From Desulfoluna spongiiphila (GTDB lineage: Bacteria; Desulfobacterota; Desulfobacteria; Desulfobacterales; Desulfolunaceae): 64,000 nt of DNA. The notes below the pieces were generated by a model that searched no databases, was not told the origin of the DNA, and was given only the letters and a program-made list of their open reading frames with translations. This document shows positions 43,341 to 51,888 of the stretch, piece by piece (positions within the stretch are counted from its first letter, which is position 1; each line of letters opens with the position of its first letter). The DNA is taken from NCBI RefSeq assembly GCF_900101345.1, contig NZ_FMUX01000006.1:186001-250000 (forward strand), read 5' to 3'. The translations under genes and the position numbers were made by a program.

Positions 43341-45923
43341 TTATCCCTCCTCTATGCGTTCGATTTTCACGCGGGTGCCGGCATGTCGGACCGTGCTGCC
43401 GCTCAACCGGTCGTATTCCGCAGGGATCAGGTCGTTGTTGTTTCCGCCCCTGGGGGTTTTCCCGAACTCGCCCGCGGCCACCCGGCCGTAAGCCCAGTGG
43501 CCCTGGCCGAAGCATTTGGCGACGGTGCCCGGCCGGATCCCCTCCCACAGCTTGGCCGTGCACTCGATGGTGCCGGTGGGGGAGGTTATGCGAATGGTGT
43601 CTCCTGATTTTATCCCAATTTTTTTGGCATCGGCGGGGTTTATCTTGGCCACGTCCTGCCAGGGCTCATCACCGGGGTCCAGATCCTTGAAATCGTAGTA
43701 CCAGGTACAGTTGGCCGAACGTCCCTCCCGGTTCAGCCGCGATTTGTGGTCCACGAAGACAAAGGGGTAGGTGTCGGCGTCTCCGATGGTGAAGGGGTCT
43801 TCATGGTGGGGGATAAAGGCGTGCTCCCCTTGCGCTTCGTAGTTGCAGGCTGAAAGGACCTCATCGACGGTGGTCTTGTGCTTTTTGGCGTGCTTTTCAA
43901 GGGCGTTTTTCAAGGTGACGCTGTAAAACTCGAATTTTTCCGTGGCGGTCTTCATCTTCCCCCAGCGCTTCCGGTAGGGGTAGGGATCGGAATTCCAGAC
44001 CCCGGTCTCGAGAAATTCCTTCCAGCCGTTGAACTTGTCTCCGCCCTTGTATTGGGCCGGGTCCCACAGGGACTGGGTGGCGTACTTCAGGGCGTAGAGG
44101 GAAAATTCGTCGGCGGTGGTGGGCTCTTTGCCGGTTTCCGGGTCCCGGTACTCTTTGTAGTGACGCAACAGGTTGTCGAATCCCCGTTGGGAGAGCTTTT
44201 CCGCCAGCAGCCAGGGCACCTCGGTTTCATCGGTTTTGTAGTCCCCGATGCGCTTGATCACCGGCTGCATCAGGGTGACATGCCGGTAACCGTTGGCGAT
44301 GGATTTCACGTACCCGTATTTTTCAAAGAGGTGATGGGTGTTGGGCAGGAGGAGGTCGGAGAACCAGGAAAATTCCGAGGCGTGGGTGGTGAGGTGGGCC
44401 ACGAAGGGGATCTTGGCAAGGGCCCGTTCCCAGCGGTCGGGCTGGGTGCAGGAGAAGGTGAAGTTGTTCATGTAGCCCACGGCGACCTTAATTTCATAGG
44501 GGTCCTCGTTGAGGATCCCGTCCGCCGCGTTGTTGGTGAGGACGGCCGAACCGGGTTTGCCCGATTTCAGGGCGGGAAACGTCAAGCGGCCCCTTTGATC
44601 GATTTTTTCGTGTTTTTTTCCTTTTTTGGCGATGTCGTCCATGAAGGCGTCGGGCTTCGGGAATTTTCGGGTGTACTCCTTGTTGCTGACCAGGGTGCCC
44701 CCCTCGTTGTCGCAGGCTCCCACCAGCCCGTTCAAGGCGTGGCAGGCCATGCTGCCGTACCCGCCCCGGACCTGCATGGAGGGCCCGCCCCCCACCCAGG
44801 AGATGGCCCTGGGGGCCGCCTTGCCGAAATCCTCGGCCACCCGGAGGATCTGCGCCACCGGCAGGCCTGTTTTTTCAGCCGCCCACGCCGGGCTCCGGTC
44901 TTTGACCTCAAGGTTCCACCAGGCGACCACCCCGTGGGTGAATGCTTCGTCAAAGGTCGATTCATCCACGGTCTGCCCCGGAACGAACCGGTTGGAGCCA
45001 TCCTTGAAGTCCCCCACAAATTCCCTGGACCAGAGCCCGCGGGTGAGGATGACGTGGGCGATGGCCAGGGCCAGGGCGCTGTCCTGTCCGGGCACGATGG
45101 GCAGCCATTCGTCCGCCTTGCCCGCCGTTGCCGAAAGCCGGGGCTCCACCACCGCCACCCGGGCCCGCTCCATCACATCCCCCCACACGCTGGTGTAAAA
45201 GGGCACCTGGCGGTTGGCGGCCAGGGGATCGGCTCCCCAGATCAGGACATACCGGGCTTTTTTGACATCGTATTGCCGGTAGCTCCAGTACCCTTCCGTG
45301 TAATAGGACCCGAATTTTTCCGCCTCGGCGCAGATGGCGCTGTGGGAAATGTTGTTGGGTGATCCGATGATTTTGGTCATGCGGTCGTAGAGGATATCCC
45401 GCATGTAGGTGTAGCGGCCGCGCATGAGCATGTATTTGTGCGTTTCGTCGGCATCGCGAAGGGCCATGATCTTGTCGGCCAGGGTGTCCAGGGCCTCGTC
45501 CCAGGAGATGGGGACAAACCCGGGGTCTTCGTGGCGGCCTTTCTTGGGGTTGGTGCGCTTCATGGGGGTTTTGATCCGATCCGGATCATAGACCTGCTGC
45601 AGCGCCATATGGGCCCGGACACAGCTGGCCCCCACGCAGACCTTGGAGTGGGGGTTTCCTCTGACCTTCACCGCGCGGTCGCCCACGACATAGACCTGTT
45701 TGGCGCACCAGGAGGTGCACCCCTGACAGGTGCCGGCATGCCAGGTGCCTTTTTCTTCCGGGGGCGTGTCTCCAGCCTCCGCAAGGGCCGTCAATTCGGG
45801 TTTCAGCCCCATGCCGGCTGCCAGAAGGGTGCCTCCGGCGGCAGATGCCTTGAGGAAATGCCTTCTGGACATGCTGAGGTCTGAAACCAGTTTGGTGATC
45901 ATGGCGTGTTTATGCGTGTTCAT
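43341..45923 (-). CDS. Tat-exported molybdopterin oxidoreductase (PsrA/PhsA/TtrA/ArrA-like)
   Basis: An 860-residue catalytic subunit of a complex iron-sulfur molybdoenzyme. Start 45923 is preceded by GAGGTA and leads into a Tat signal 'MSRRHFLKASAAGG'. The first cluster is bound by C-x2-C-x3-C ('CQGCTSWC') and a distal Cys ('VCVGASC'). 'SHSAICAEAEKFG' puts a Cys at the expected molybdenum-ligand position, as in polysulfide, thiosulfate, tetrathionate and arsenate reductases, rather than Ser or Sec. 'IWGADPLAANRQ' and 'GGGPSMQVRGGYG' bind the pterin dinucleotides. The substrate cannot be assigned from sequence alone; a sulfur or arsenic oxyanion is plausible. First gene of the operon. Confidence 0.93.
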   Translation of the reverse strand: MNTHKHAMITKLVSDLSMSRRHFLKASAAGGTLLAAGMGLKPELTALAEAGDTPPEEKGTWHAGTCQGCTSWCAKQVYVVGDRAVKVRGNPHSKVCVGASCVRAHMALQQVYDPDRIKTPMKRTNPKKGRHEDPGFVPISWDEALDTLADKIMALRDADETHKYMLMRGRYTYMRDILYDRMTKIIGSPNNISHSAICAEAEKFGSYYTEGYWSYRQYDVKKARYVLIWGADPLAANRQVPFYTSVWGDVMERARVAVVEPRLSATAGKADEWLPIVPGQDSALALAIAHVILTRGLWSREFVGDFKDGSNRFVPGQTVDESTFDEAFTHGVVAWWNLEVKDRSPAWAAEKTGLPVAQILRVAEDFGKAAPRAISWVGGGPSMQVRGGYGSMACHALNGLVGACDNEGGTLVSNKEYTRKFPKPDAFMDDIAKKGKKHEKIDQRGRLTFPALKSGKPGSAVLTNNAADGILNEDPYEIKVAVGYMNNFTFSCTQPDRWERALAKIPFVAHLTTHASEFSWFSDLLLPNTHHLFEKYGYVKSIANGYRHVTLMQPVIKRIGDYKTDETEVPWLLAEKLSQRGFDNLLRHYKEYRDPETGKEPTTADEFSLYALKYATQSLWDPAQYKGGDKFNGWKEFLETGVWNSDPYPYRKRWGKMKTATEKFEFYSVTLKNALEKHAKKHKTTVDEVLSACNYEAQGEHAFIPHHEDPFTIGDADTYPFVFVDHKSRLNREGRSANCTWYYDFKDLDPGDEPWQDVAKINPADAKKIGIKSGDTIRITSPTGTIECTAKLWEGIRPGTVAKCFGQGHWAYGRVAAGEFGKTPRGGNNNDLIPAEYDRLSGSTVRHAGTRVKIERIEEG

Positions 45924-46196
45924 GGGTACCTCTGCCGAATGGCGTTCGTGGGCTTGGGTGGATCTCTTCGGGTCGGAGAAACGAATACATTTAACGCGTC
46001 TTTCGGGGAAAACAGTGAAACATGGCGCGTGGCCGGTTGCATCGAACCAAAGGGTTTTGAGTCGAAAGGGTGCAGGGGCGGTGGATAGAAGAGGTTCGGA
46101 AGGGGCGGTCGACGGATCGGGGCCGATGGTCTTTTTATGGGGGCAGGATAGGCCCCCTTGCGCGGGATGGCTTTTGCAACTATTCAGCTCAAACAA
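45924..46196. other. Promoter region of the molybdoenzyme operon
   Basis: The 270 bp upstream of the molybdenum-subunit start before the repeat copy at 46197. No convincing promoter boxes; a frame is open through it but has no start site or similarity. Confidence 0.35.
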
Positions 46197-46351
46197 GCCT
46201 CCGGAGGCCCTGCCGGTGGCCAAACTTTTAAAAAGTTTGACAAACAGGTCTTAAGCAAACCTTTCCAGGCTCCGCCGAAATAATTTCCATTTTTTTACAT
46301 TAGAAACGTTTTTTGCGGAGCTTTTTTTCAAAAAAGCGACCCGCCGGAGGC
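46197..46351. repeat. Dispersed repeat, copy G (subfamily II)
   Basis: Bounded by GCCTCCGGAGGC (46197-46208) and CCCGCCGGAGGC (46340-46351). It carries CAAACTTTTAAAAAGTTTGACAAACAGG (two pieces) and, near the right end, AAACGTTTTTTGCGGAGC and a CGCTTTTTTGAAAAAAAGC hairpin on the minus strand. Same interior as copy F, inverted. Confidence 0.8.
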
Positions 46352-46496
46352 AAGCTGAATAGTTACACTTTTTTTTATAATAACATGGCATTGTGGGTAT
46401 ATCCAGTCATCTGGCTGACTTTTGAAGATCAATGGGCATCGGCAATTGTTCGGGGGCCTTGCGGCGGGGTCGCCGGAGGCGCAAACGAGGGGCATA

Positions 46497-46553
46497 GCCC
46501 GGATATTTCACGGGCCGAGTGCCCCCATAGTCAATGCATCAGAGCTGCAGATG
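46497..46553. repeat. Copy of the TAGCCCGGATATTTC palindrome arm
   Basis: TAGCCCGGATATTTCACG, CGAGTGCCCCCATAGTCAA and GCATCAGAGCTGCAGATG match the minus strand of 17503-17558 almost base for base. Here only one arm is present. It lies 39 bp beyond the stop of the propeller/GGDEF gene. Confidence 0.75.
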
Positions 46554-46591
46554 CCGGGGGGCAAGCCGTTGACCCTGGACGGCTGCCGACC

Positions 46592-49500
46592 TTATCCCGC
46601 CTGTGCAAAGATTACCCTGTTTCTCCCCATGTGTTTGCCTTTGCAGAGGGCTGCGTCTGCCCTGCTGACATTGTGTTCAAAGGTCTCCGAGGCGGGGCAG
46701 GCCGTGACCCCTAAGGTCAGGGTGACGGTGAGGTAGGCCCCGTTCCATTCAAACAGGGAGGAGGCGATGCGGTTTCGGAGCCGTTCCGCCATGGTTTCCG
46801 CGTCTTCTCCGGTGGTGTCCGGGAGCAGGAGGATGAACTGCTGGCCGGTCCAGCGGCCTAGGATGTCGTGGGCCCTGAGGTTGGACTCCAGGAGCCTGCT
46901 GACCCGCTGAAGGATATAGTCTCCGCAATCGTGGCCGCAGGTGTCGTTGATCCCCTTGAAGTGATCTATGTCGGCCAGGACCAGGGCATAGGGGCTTTGG
47001 TTCCGCCGGGCCCGGGAGTGAATCTCGATTTTTCGTGACTGAATGCCCCGTCGGTTCAGCAGTTCGGTCAAGGGGTCGGTGAGGGAGAGGCGTTCGTGGC
47101 GCCGGGACTGCTCTTCTAATTCCCGGGTTCTTTGGGCCACGAGCTGCGTCAGCCGTCGGGTCCGATTTCGGGTGGCTGCGACCCGTAGCCAGATAAGCCC
47201 GGCCAGGGTCAGGAAGATCACCGCGCGAAAGGAGGTCCACTGCCAGAACGGCGGCGTGATCCGGATCTCAATGCCCGCATGGTCCCGGTTCCAGGATCCG
47301 TGGCTCCCGGATGCCATGACCCTGAACCGATAGGTCCCCGGCGGGAGGTGGGAGTACCGTGCCGTGGTGGTGTTGCCGGCCTCCACCCACGCGGTGTCGT
47401 ACCCTGCGAGTTTGTAACGGTAGCGGTTTTGCGAGGGGTTGTTGTAGTCGTGGAGGGCAAAGGAGAAGCTGAGGTTGTTCTCCCAGTACTTCAGCCTGAT
47501 TCCCGGGGTTTTGTCCAGGGATGCACGCAGGTTGATGCGGTTCCCTGCAGGGCTTCCGGGGCGAACCGGGGTGCCGTTGAGAAGAAACCCGGTGAGGTGA
47601 ACAGAGCCTGTGGGCAGACTCAAGGGAATTTCATCCGGGGCAAACAGGAGGCAGCCGTTTTCCCCACCGAAGATCAGCTTTCCGTCCGGGGATCGGTGGG
47701 CCGCCCCTTGAACAAACCGAAGGGGCATGGGAAATCGGGAGATGGCCCCGGTTTTGGTGTCCAGGGCGGAGAGGCCCTTTTCCGTTGCGATCCAGAGGCG
47801 CCTGCTGCCGTCGAACAGGATGCTCTTGATGATATTGCCCGAGAGGCCGTCTTCCTTGAAGTAGGACCGGATGGTTTCAGTTTCGGGATTCAGGCGGTTG
47901 AGCCCGTTGTAGGTTCCGACCCAGATGGCCCCGTTTGGGGTTCGGGCGAGGCAGGTGACGATGTTGCTGGACAAGGTCTCTGCCGCCTCTTTGCGGTGGT
48001 GAAACTGGGTGACCCGCCTTCCGTCTTGTTTAATGCGGTTCAGGCCGATGTCGGTGCCCACCCACAGGGTGTCCCCGTCGCCTTCAAGGAGGGCGTGGAC
48101 GGTGTTGCTGCTGAGGCCCTGTTTGTTGGCAGGCCCCTTGACGAAGCGGCGCACATTGCCCGTTTTGAGGTCATGGAGAAACAGGCCGCGGTTGCGTGTA
48201 CCGGCCCAGATGACCCCGGGGGTGTTCGTGCCGAGGGCGGTGATGATACGGGTGTCCCGTTGAAGGGGCTGGCTGTTCCAGGGGGTGAATTGACCGGTGC
48301 GGTGATCCCTGAAGAGGAGACCGGCACCCCAGGTTCCGATCCAGAGGGATCCGTCGGGAGCCAGGGAGAGGGCGTTGATATCCAGGCTTCCCGGGCCCAG
48401 GGGAGGGGGTGCGTTTCCCGCTGCCTCGCATCGCCCCTGCCTGAGGAATGCTTTTTTGAGTCCGGTGTACCAGCTTCCCGTCCAGAGGGTCCCGTCGCGG
48501 TCCGAAGCGATGGCGTGCACGGACATGGGGACGGCGTTGCCGGAGTAGCCGGGCATAAAGAGTTTCATCTGGTAGAGGGCTTTGCTCAATGCGTTGACCC
48601 CGCCCCCGCGGGTTCCGATCCAGATGACCCCGGAACGGTCTTCGGTGATCCACCGGATGTCGTTGTGGGAGAGGGATCCGTCAAGGTACGGAACGCTTTG
48701 GTGCAGGGTGGATTCGCCCGTTTCGAGGTCCAGAATGAGGAGGCCGTGGTTCTGGGTGCCCACCCACAGCGTGTGGCCGTCGTCATAGAGGGTGTTGACG
48801 GTGCCGTTGGCAACCTCCGGGGGGAGTCCGTCCATGCCGGGAAAGGGGATGCAACGGTTTTGATCCGGGTCAAAAAGGGAAACCCCCTTGGGGGTGCCTA
48901 TCCAGAGGGCGGAACCCCCGGCCGGGTACAGCGTCCGGATTTCGTCGTGGGGAAGGGAGGTGGGGTCCCGGGGATCGTGGCGGTAGGCAGTGAAGGTCTC
49001 ATCGGTGCGGTTGAAATGGTTCAGCCCTTGGCCGGTACCGACCCAGAGGCTTCGGTCCCGGGCTTCGGCAATGGACCAGATGCGGTTGTGGCTGATGTCC
49101 CCGGTGCCGTTGTCCGCCGTGAACCGGGTAAAGTTGGCGGCCCCTTTGTCGAAGCGGTTTAAGCCGGAGCTGAAACTTCCTGCCCAGAGCACTCCGTGGG
49201 AATCTTCGTAGTGGATCTGGATCCGGTCTTCGCTGAGGCTCCGGGGATCCGACGGATCGTGCCGGAACACCTTGACCTTGCCCGTGTCGGGATCCAGGCG
49301 GTTGAGGCCGCCGCCCCAGGTGCGAACCCAGACGGCGCCCTCGTGGTCCTCAACCACGCCGCCCGCATCGTTGTGGGAGAGGCTCTTTGGGTTGCCTGGT
49401 TCATTCTGGAAGACCCTCATGGTGACACCGTCGTAGCAGGCCACCCCGTTTCGGGTGCCGAACCACATGGCTTCGTTGCGGTCCTGCATGAGCTGGAACA

Positions 49501-49660
49501 CCGTGTTGTCGGGAAGGCCGTCTGTTTCATCGAGGTGGTGGAAAAGAAGGGTGGGCGTGCCTCCGGATGCCGGAGTCAGGGAGGCCAGGAAAAAAAAGAA
49601 GCCCAGGCAGAATGCCCGAAGGTGATGCCTTAGTAAAGAACAGCCAGATAAGTTAAGCAA
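46592..49660 (-). CDS. Periplasmic propeller sensor with degenerate GGDEF output
   Basis: About 1022 residues from a TTG start at 49660 (GGAG upstream); the frame continues to a TTG at 49801 but that part resembles repeat DNA, so the start is uncertain. A signal or anchor helix (about 15-33) is followed by 13-14 regulator-propeller repeats with W-x-G-T blades ('MWFGTRNG', 'LWVGTQNHG', 'IWIGTRGGG'), a Y_Y_Y domain ('YRYKLAGYDTAWVEAG'), a membrane helix ('FRAVIFLTLAGLIWLRV'), a short coiled coil and a GGDEF domain. The metal-binding 'LADIDHFKGIND' is kept, but the signature reads T938-G-Q-Q-F942 in place of GG(D/E)EF, so cyclase activity is doubtful. The ligand is probably extracellular glycan or similar. 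Confidence 0.88.
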   Translation of the reverse strand: MLNLSGCSLLRHHLRAFCLGFFFFLASLTPASGGTPTLLFHHLDETDGLPDNTVFQLMQDRNEAMWFGTRNGVACYDGVTMRVFQNEPGNPKSLSHNDAGGVVEDHEGAVWVRTWGGGLNRLDPDTGKVKVFRHDPSDPRSLSEDRIQIHYEDSHGVLWAGSFSSGLNRFDKGAANFTRFTADNGTGDISHNRIWSIAEARDRSLWVGTGQGLNHFNRTDETFTAYRHDPRDPTSLPHDEIRTLYPAGGSALWIGTPKGVSLFDPDQNRCIPFPGMDGLPPEVANGTVNTLYDDGHTLWVGTQNHGLLILDLETGESTLHQSVPYLDGSLSHNDIRWITEDRSGVIWIGTRGGGVNALSKALYQMKLFMPGYSGNAVPMSVHAIASDRDGTLWTGSWYTGLKKAFLRQGRCEAAGNAPPPLGPGSLDINALSLAPDGSLWIGTWGAGLLFRDHRTGQFTPWNSQPLQRDTRIITALGTNTPGVIWAGTRNRGLFLHDLKTGNVRRFVKGPANKQGLSSNTVHALLEGDGDTLWVGTDIGLNRIKQDGRRVTQFHHRKEAAETLSSNIVTCLARTPNGAIWVGTYNGLNRLNPETETIRSYFKEDGLSGNIIKSILFDGSRRLWIATEKGLSALDTKTGAISRFPMPLRFVQGAAHRSPDGKLIFGGENGCLLFAPDEIPLSLPTGSVHLTGFLLNGTPVRPGSPAGNRINLRASLDKTPGIRLKYWENNLSFSFALHDYNNPSQNRYRYKLAGYDTAWVEAGNTTTARYSHLPPGTYRFRVMASGSHGSWNRDHAGIEIRITPPFWQWTSFRAVIFLTLAGLIWLRVAATRNRTRRLTQLVAQRTRELEEQSRRHERLSLTDPLTELLNRRGIQSRKIEIHSRARRNQSPYALVLADIDHFKGINDTCGHDCGDYILQRVSRLLESNLRAHDILGRWTGQQFILLLPDTTGEDAETMAERLRNRIASSLFEWNGAYLTVTLTLGVTACPASETFEHNVSRADAALCKGKHMGRNRVIFAQAG

Positions 49661-50122
49661 AAAGAATGTCTCCGGCGGGTTGCCCTTGAAAGAGTCCCCG
49701 TCTTGGCCCCCGGCTGTACCGTGGTAAGCCTCAAAAAACGTTTCGAATGACGATATGCCGGCCGTGTGGGAACAGCCGGTGGTGTCAGATTGAATCCTCA
49801 AGGGCTATATCGGTTTTTCCGGCTGGGAACTTGAATTGAAGCTGTGTAAAATGAGGAAAATGTGTGCTTTTTTTATTGGGCAGGGGCCGTGGCCCGGCCC
49901 CAAGACATATTTCAAGGCAAACGCAAGGCCCCTTGCCGTTGTGCCGCACCGCCTGCCGGGCCTTTGCAACGTGGTGCCGATGGAAACGTTATGGTAACGA
50001 TTTTAGCTGTATACACAGAGGACGTAACGTAGTAAAAGTCGGGCTTTGGATGATTCCGCCGGGGTTTTTATCCGGTGGTCCGATAGACACACAACAGACA
50101 CAACGCAGGATGAACAAAGACT
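49661..50122. other. Divergent intergenic region
   Basis: About 460 bp between the propeller gene and the siroheme protein. It contains a GTCTCCGGCGGGTTGC fragment (49668-49683) like the end of the dispersed repeat, and A/T-rich stretches. No gene is supportable. Confidence 0.4.
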
Positions 50123-50755
50123 ATGAGTGATTCAAAAATCGGTGTCATTGTTCCGGGGTCTCCCCTGGGGATGACCACACCGGATCGATTGGAAGAGATT
50201 GCAGCCGTTGCAAAAAAATACAATGTGGAAACCATCAAGGTTACAGCCTCCCAGAGGTTGAAGCTCTACGGCGTTGAAAAAGAGGAGGCCCTGGCCCTTA
50301 TGGCGGAGCTGGGGGGAGCCATGCCCAAGCCCGTGGGCGTTAAGTCAGGCCCCCATACCCTGCAGTCCTGTCCGGGCCGACGAAGCTGCAAATATGCCTG
50401 TCAGGATTCCCTGGCGCTTTCGGAAAAACTGGGCAAGGCCTTGGCAGACCGCGTGTTTCCCGGCAAAGTAAAGGTCGGGGTCTCCGGGTGCGCCTTTAAC
50501 TGCAGCGAAGGCTACCTCAGGGATGTGGGGATCTTCGGAAAAAAAGGGGGATGGACCCTGGTCTTCGGGGGCAACGCCGGTGGCCGTCCGCGTATCGGCG
50601 ACGTCATTGCCGAGGGGCTGAGTGACGACGAGGTCATTGAAAGGGCATTGAAGGCCCTTGAGTATTATGCAGACAACGCAAGAAAACTGGAGCGCTCCGC
50701 TCGCCTTGTGACCCGCAAGGGCGTGGAGGAGCTCAAGGCCTTTATGCAGGCGTAG
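50123..50755 (+). CDS. Minimal siroheme/[4Fe-4S] sulfite-reductase-type protein
   Basis: A 210-residue protein that has only one half of the usual nitrite/sulfite reductase duplication. The coupled cluster ligands are C83-x5-C89 ('CPGRRSC') and C123-x3-C127 ('CAFNC'), the canonical spacing for a siroheme-bridged [4Fe-4S]. A ferredoxin-like half-domain (about 1-70) precedes. Proteins of this size are known in sulfate reducers as low-spin 'assimilatory-type' sulfite reductase, and their physiological role is unsettled. The essential cluster residues are all present. The next gene starts 53 bp later on the same strand. Confidence 0.9.
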   Translation: MSDSKIGVIVPGSPLGMTTPDRLEEIAAVAKKYNVETIKVTASQRLKLYGVEKEEALALMAELGGAMPKPVGVKSGPHTLQSCPGRRSCKYACQDSLALSEKLGKALADRVFPGKVKVGVSGCAFNCSEGYLRDVGIFGKKGGWTLVFGGNAGGRPRIGDVIAEGLSDDEVIERALKALEYYADNARKLERSARLVTRKGVEELKAFMQA

Positions 50756-50808
50756 CACGGGCCACGCATTGTGTGAACCCGTTTAAAATCCAAAAAAGGG
50801 GAGGGCGT

Positions 50809-51474
50809 ATGCCGGGCATGCGGATCATGATGGCAGGGGCGACGGGCCTTGTGGGCGGATCGTTTTTCAATCGAGCCGTTGCCGATTCGGGCATCGGGCA
50901 GATTGTGCTTCTGGGGCGGAGGTCCGTCCCCGAGCTTGAGGCCCATGGCAAGGTGACATCCCTTGTGGCGGATTTCAACAAGCTGGATGCCGTGGATCCG
51001 TCCTGTGAGGTCGATGCCATGGTCTGCGCCCTGGGGACCACCTTGAAAAAGGCGGGAAGCAGGGAGAGGCTTTTTGAGGTGGATTGCCTCTACACTGAGG
51101 CTGCCGCGGCCTATGCCCTCCGGTGTGGTGCCCGGACCCTGGTGGTGATTTCCAGCGTGGGGGCATCCCCTACGGCTTCATCACACTACCTTCGCACCAA
51201 AGGGGAGATGGAAAAACGGGTGACGGCCCTCGGGTACCCCGCCTGCCATATCCTGCGGCCTTCGCTTCTAACGGGCGCGCGGGGGGAGACCCGCTTGGGT
51301 GAATCCCTTGCCGCCCGGCTGCTCTCCCCCGTTTCGTTTTTGCTTCCCGCAGCATACCGACCCGTCCATGCCGACACCCTCGCCGAGACGATTCACACGC
51401 TGCTCAAAGAGCCCGGGGAAGGGGTGAGGGTGCATGGGGGGAAGGAAATACAGGTAACAGGTAATAGGCAATAG
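50809..51474 (+). CDS. NAD(P)-binding oxidoreductase (HTATIP2-like atypical SDR)
   Basis: A 221-residue Rossmann protein. 'IMMAGATGLVGGSFFNRA' is the nucleotide-binding motif; 'VCALGTTLKKAGSRE' and 'LVVISSVGASPTASSHYLRTKGEME' are characteristic of the HTATIP2/Bacillus YwnB-like group, and 'ACHILRPSLLTGARGETRLGE' is the usual later segment. The Tyr-x3-Lys pair (Y-L-R-T-K) is present. The ATG at 50809 has GGGGAGG upstream; earlier in-frame starts lack one. It follows the siroheme protein and may be co-transcribed. Substrate unknown. Confidence 0.87.
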   Translation: MPGMRIMMAGATGLVGGSFFNRAVADSGIGQIVLLGRRSVPELEAHGKVTSLVADFNKLDAVDPSCEVDAMVCALGTTLKKAGSRERLFEVDCLYTEAAAAYALRCGARTLVVISSVGASPTASSHYLRTKGEMEKRVTALGYPACHILRPSLLTGARGETRLGESLAARLLSPVSFLLPAAYRPVHADTLAETIHTLLKEPGEGVRVHGGKEIQVTGNRQ

Positions 51475-51506
51475 AGAATAGAGAATAGAGAGTAGGGAAT
51501 AGGTGT
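51455..51506. repeat. Heptamer microsatellite (AGAATAG-like)
   Basis: About six degenerate copies of a 7-bp unit (AATAGGC, AATAGAG, AATAGAG, AGTAGGG, AATAGGT). It begins inside the last codons of the NAD(P)-binding protein gene, so unit gain or loss could change its C-terminus. Confidence 0.7.
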
Positions 51507-51700
51507 CGGGGGTGCATAATGAGCCGGGGGACGTCCGCGTAAATGGCATGGCACTTTTTCCTGAGGGACGACGTGCAATGGCAATATGGTTTTCTTTTCT
51601 TTGTTTCCGGGTTCCGACTTGCCGGTGTGAAGCAAAGCGGCGTAATGGATAAACATTACAGGGTGAAACGATCTCAATCGTGGAGACAGAGCCTCCGTGC

Positions 51701-51729
51701 CTCATTCCCAGGCAGAGCCTGGGAACGAG
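51701..51729. repeat. Palindromic repeat CTCATTCCCAGGC..GCCTGGGAACGAG
   Basis: A 13-bp stem with one mismatch and an AGA loop. From memory, similar TTCCCAGGC palindromes occur as dispersed repeats in many bacteria. No other copy is obvious in this window. Confidence 0.6.
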
Positions 51730-51789
51730 AGATACCCTGAAACAGTTTATTGGTCTTTGCCCTCTCTATTCAACACGGGTGAAGCCCGT

Positions 51790-51876
51790 CAGCAAATGGG
51801 ACGTCCCTGAGGAACGAAGGGACGGAGCATTTGCGAACCTGGGGTGCAGGGGATTTATCCCCTGCCCGCCGGAGGC
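51790..51876. repeat. Dispersed repeat, copy K, with diverged but paired stems
   Basis: Stem GCAAATG/CATTTGC with inner GTCCC/GGGAC around the fixed loop TGAGGAACGAA, then hairpin GCAGGGG-ATTTAT-CCCCTGC and end CCCGCCGGAGGC (51865-51876). Both stems differ from copies A and B at paired positions. On the minus strand it begins 13 bp after the trpA stop. Confidence 0.85.
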
Positions 51877-51888
51877 TGCTTGTTGTTT

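Noticed and set aside
47279..49162. A 627-codon open frame antisense to the propeller sensor gene
   Set aside because: High G/C third positions of the real gene leave the opposite strand free of stops; the translation is Gly/Val/Pro-rich without motifs. The same applies to 43878-45362, 36132-37154 and 14134-14928.
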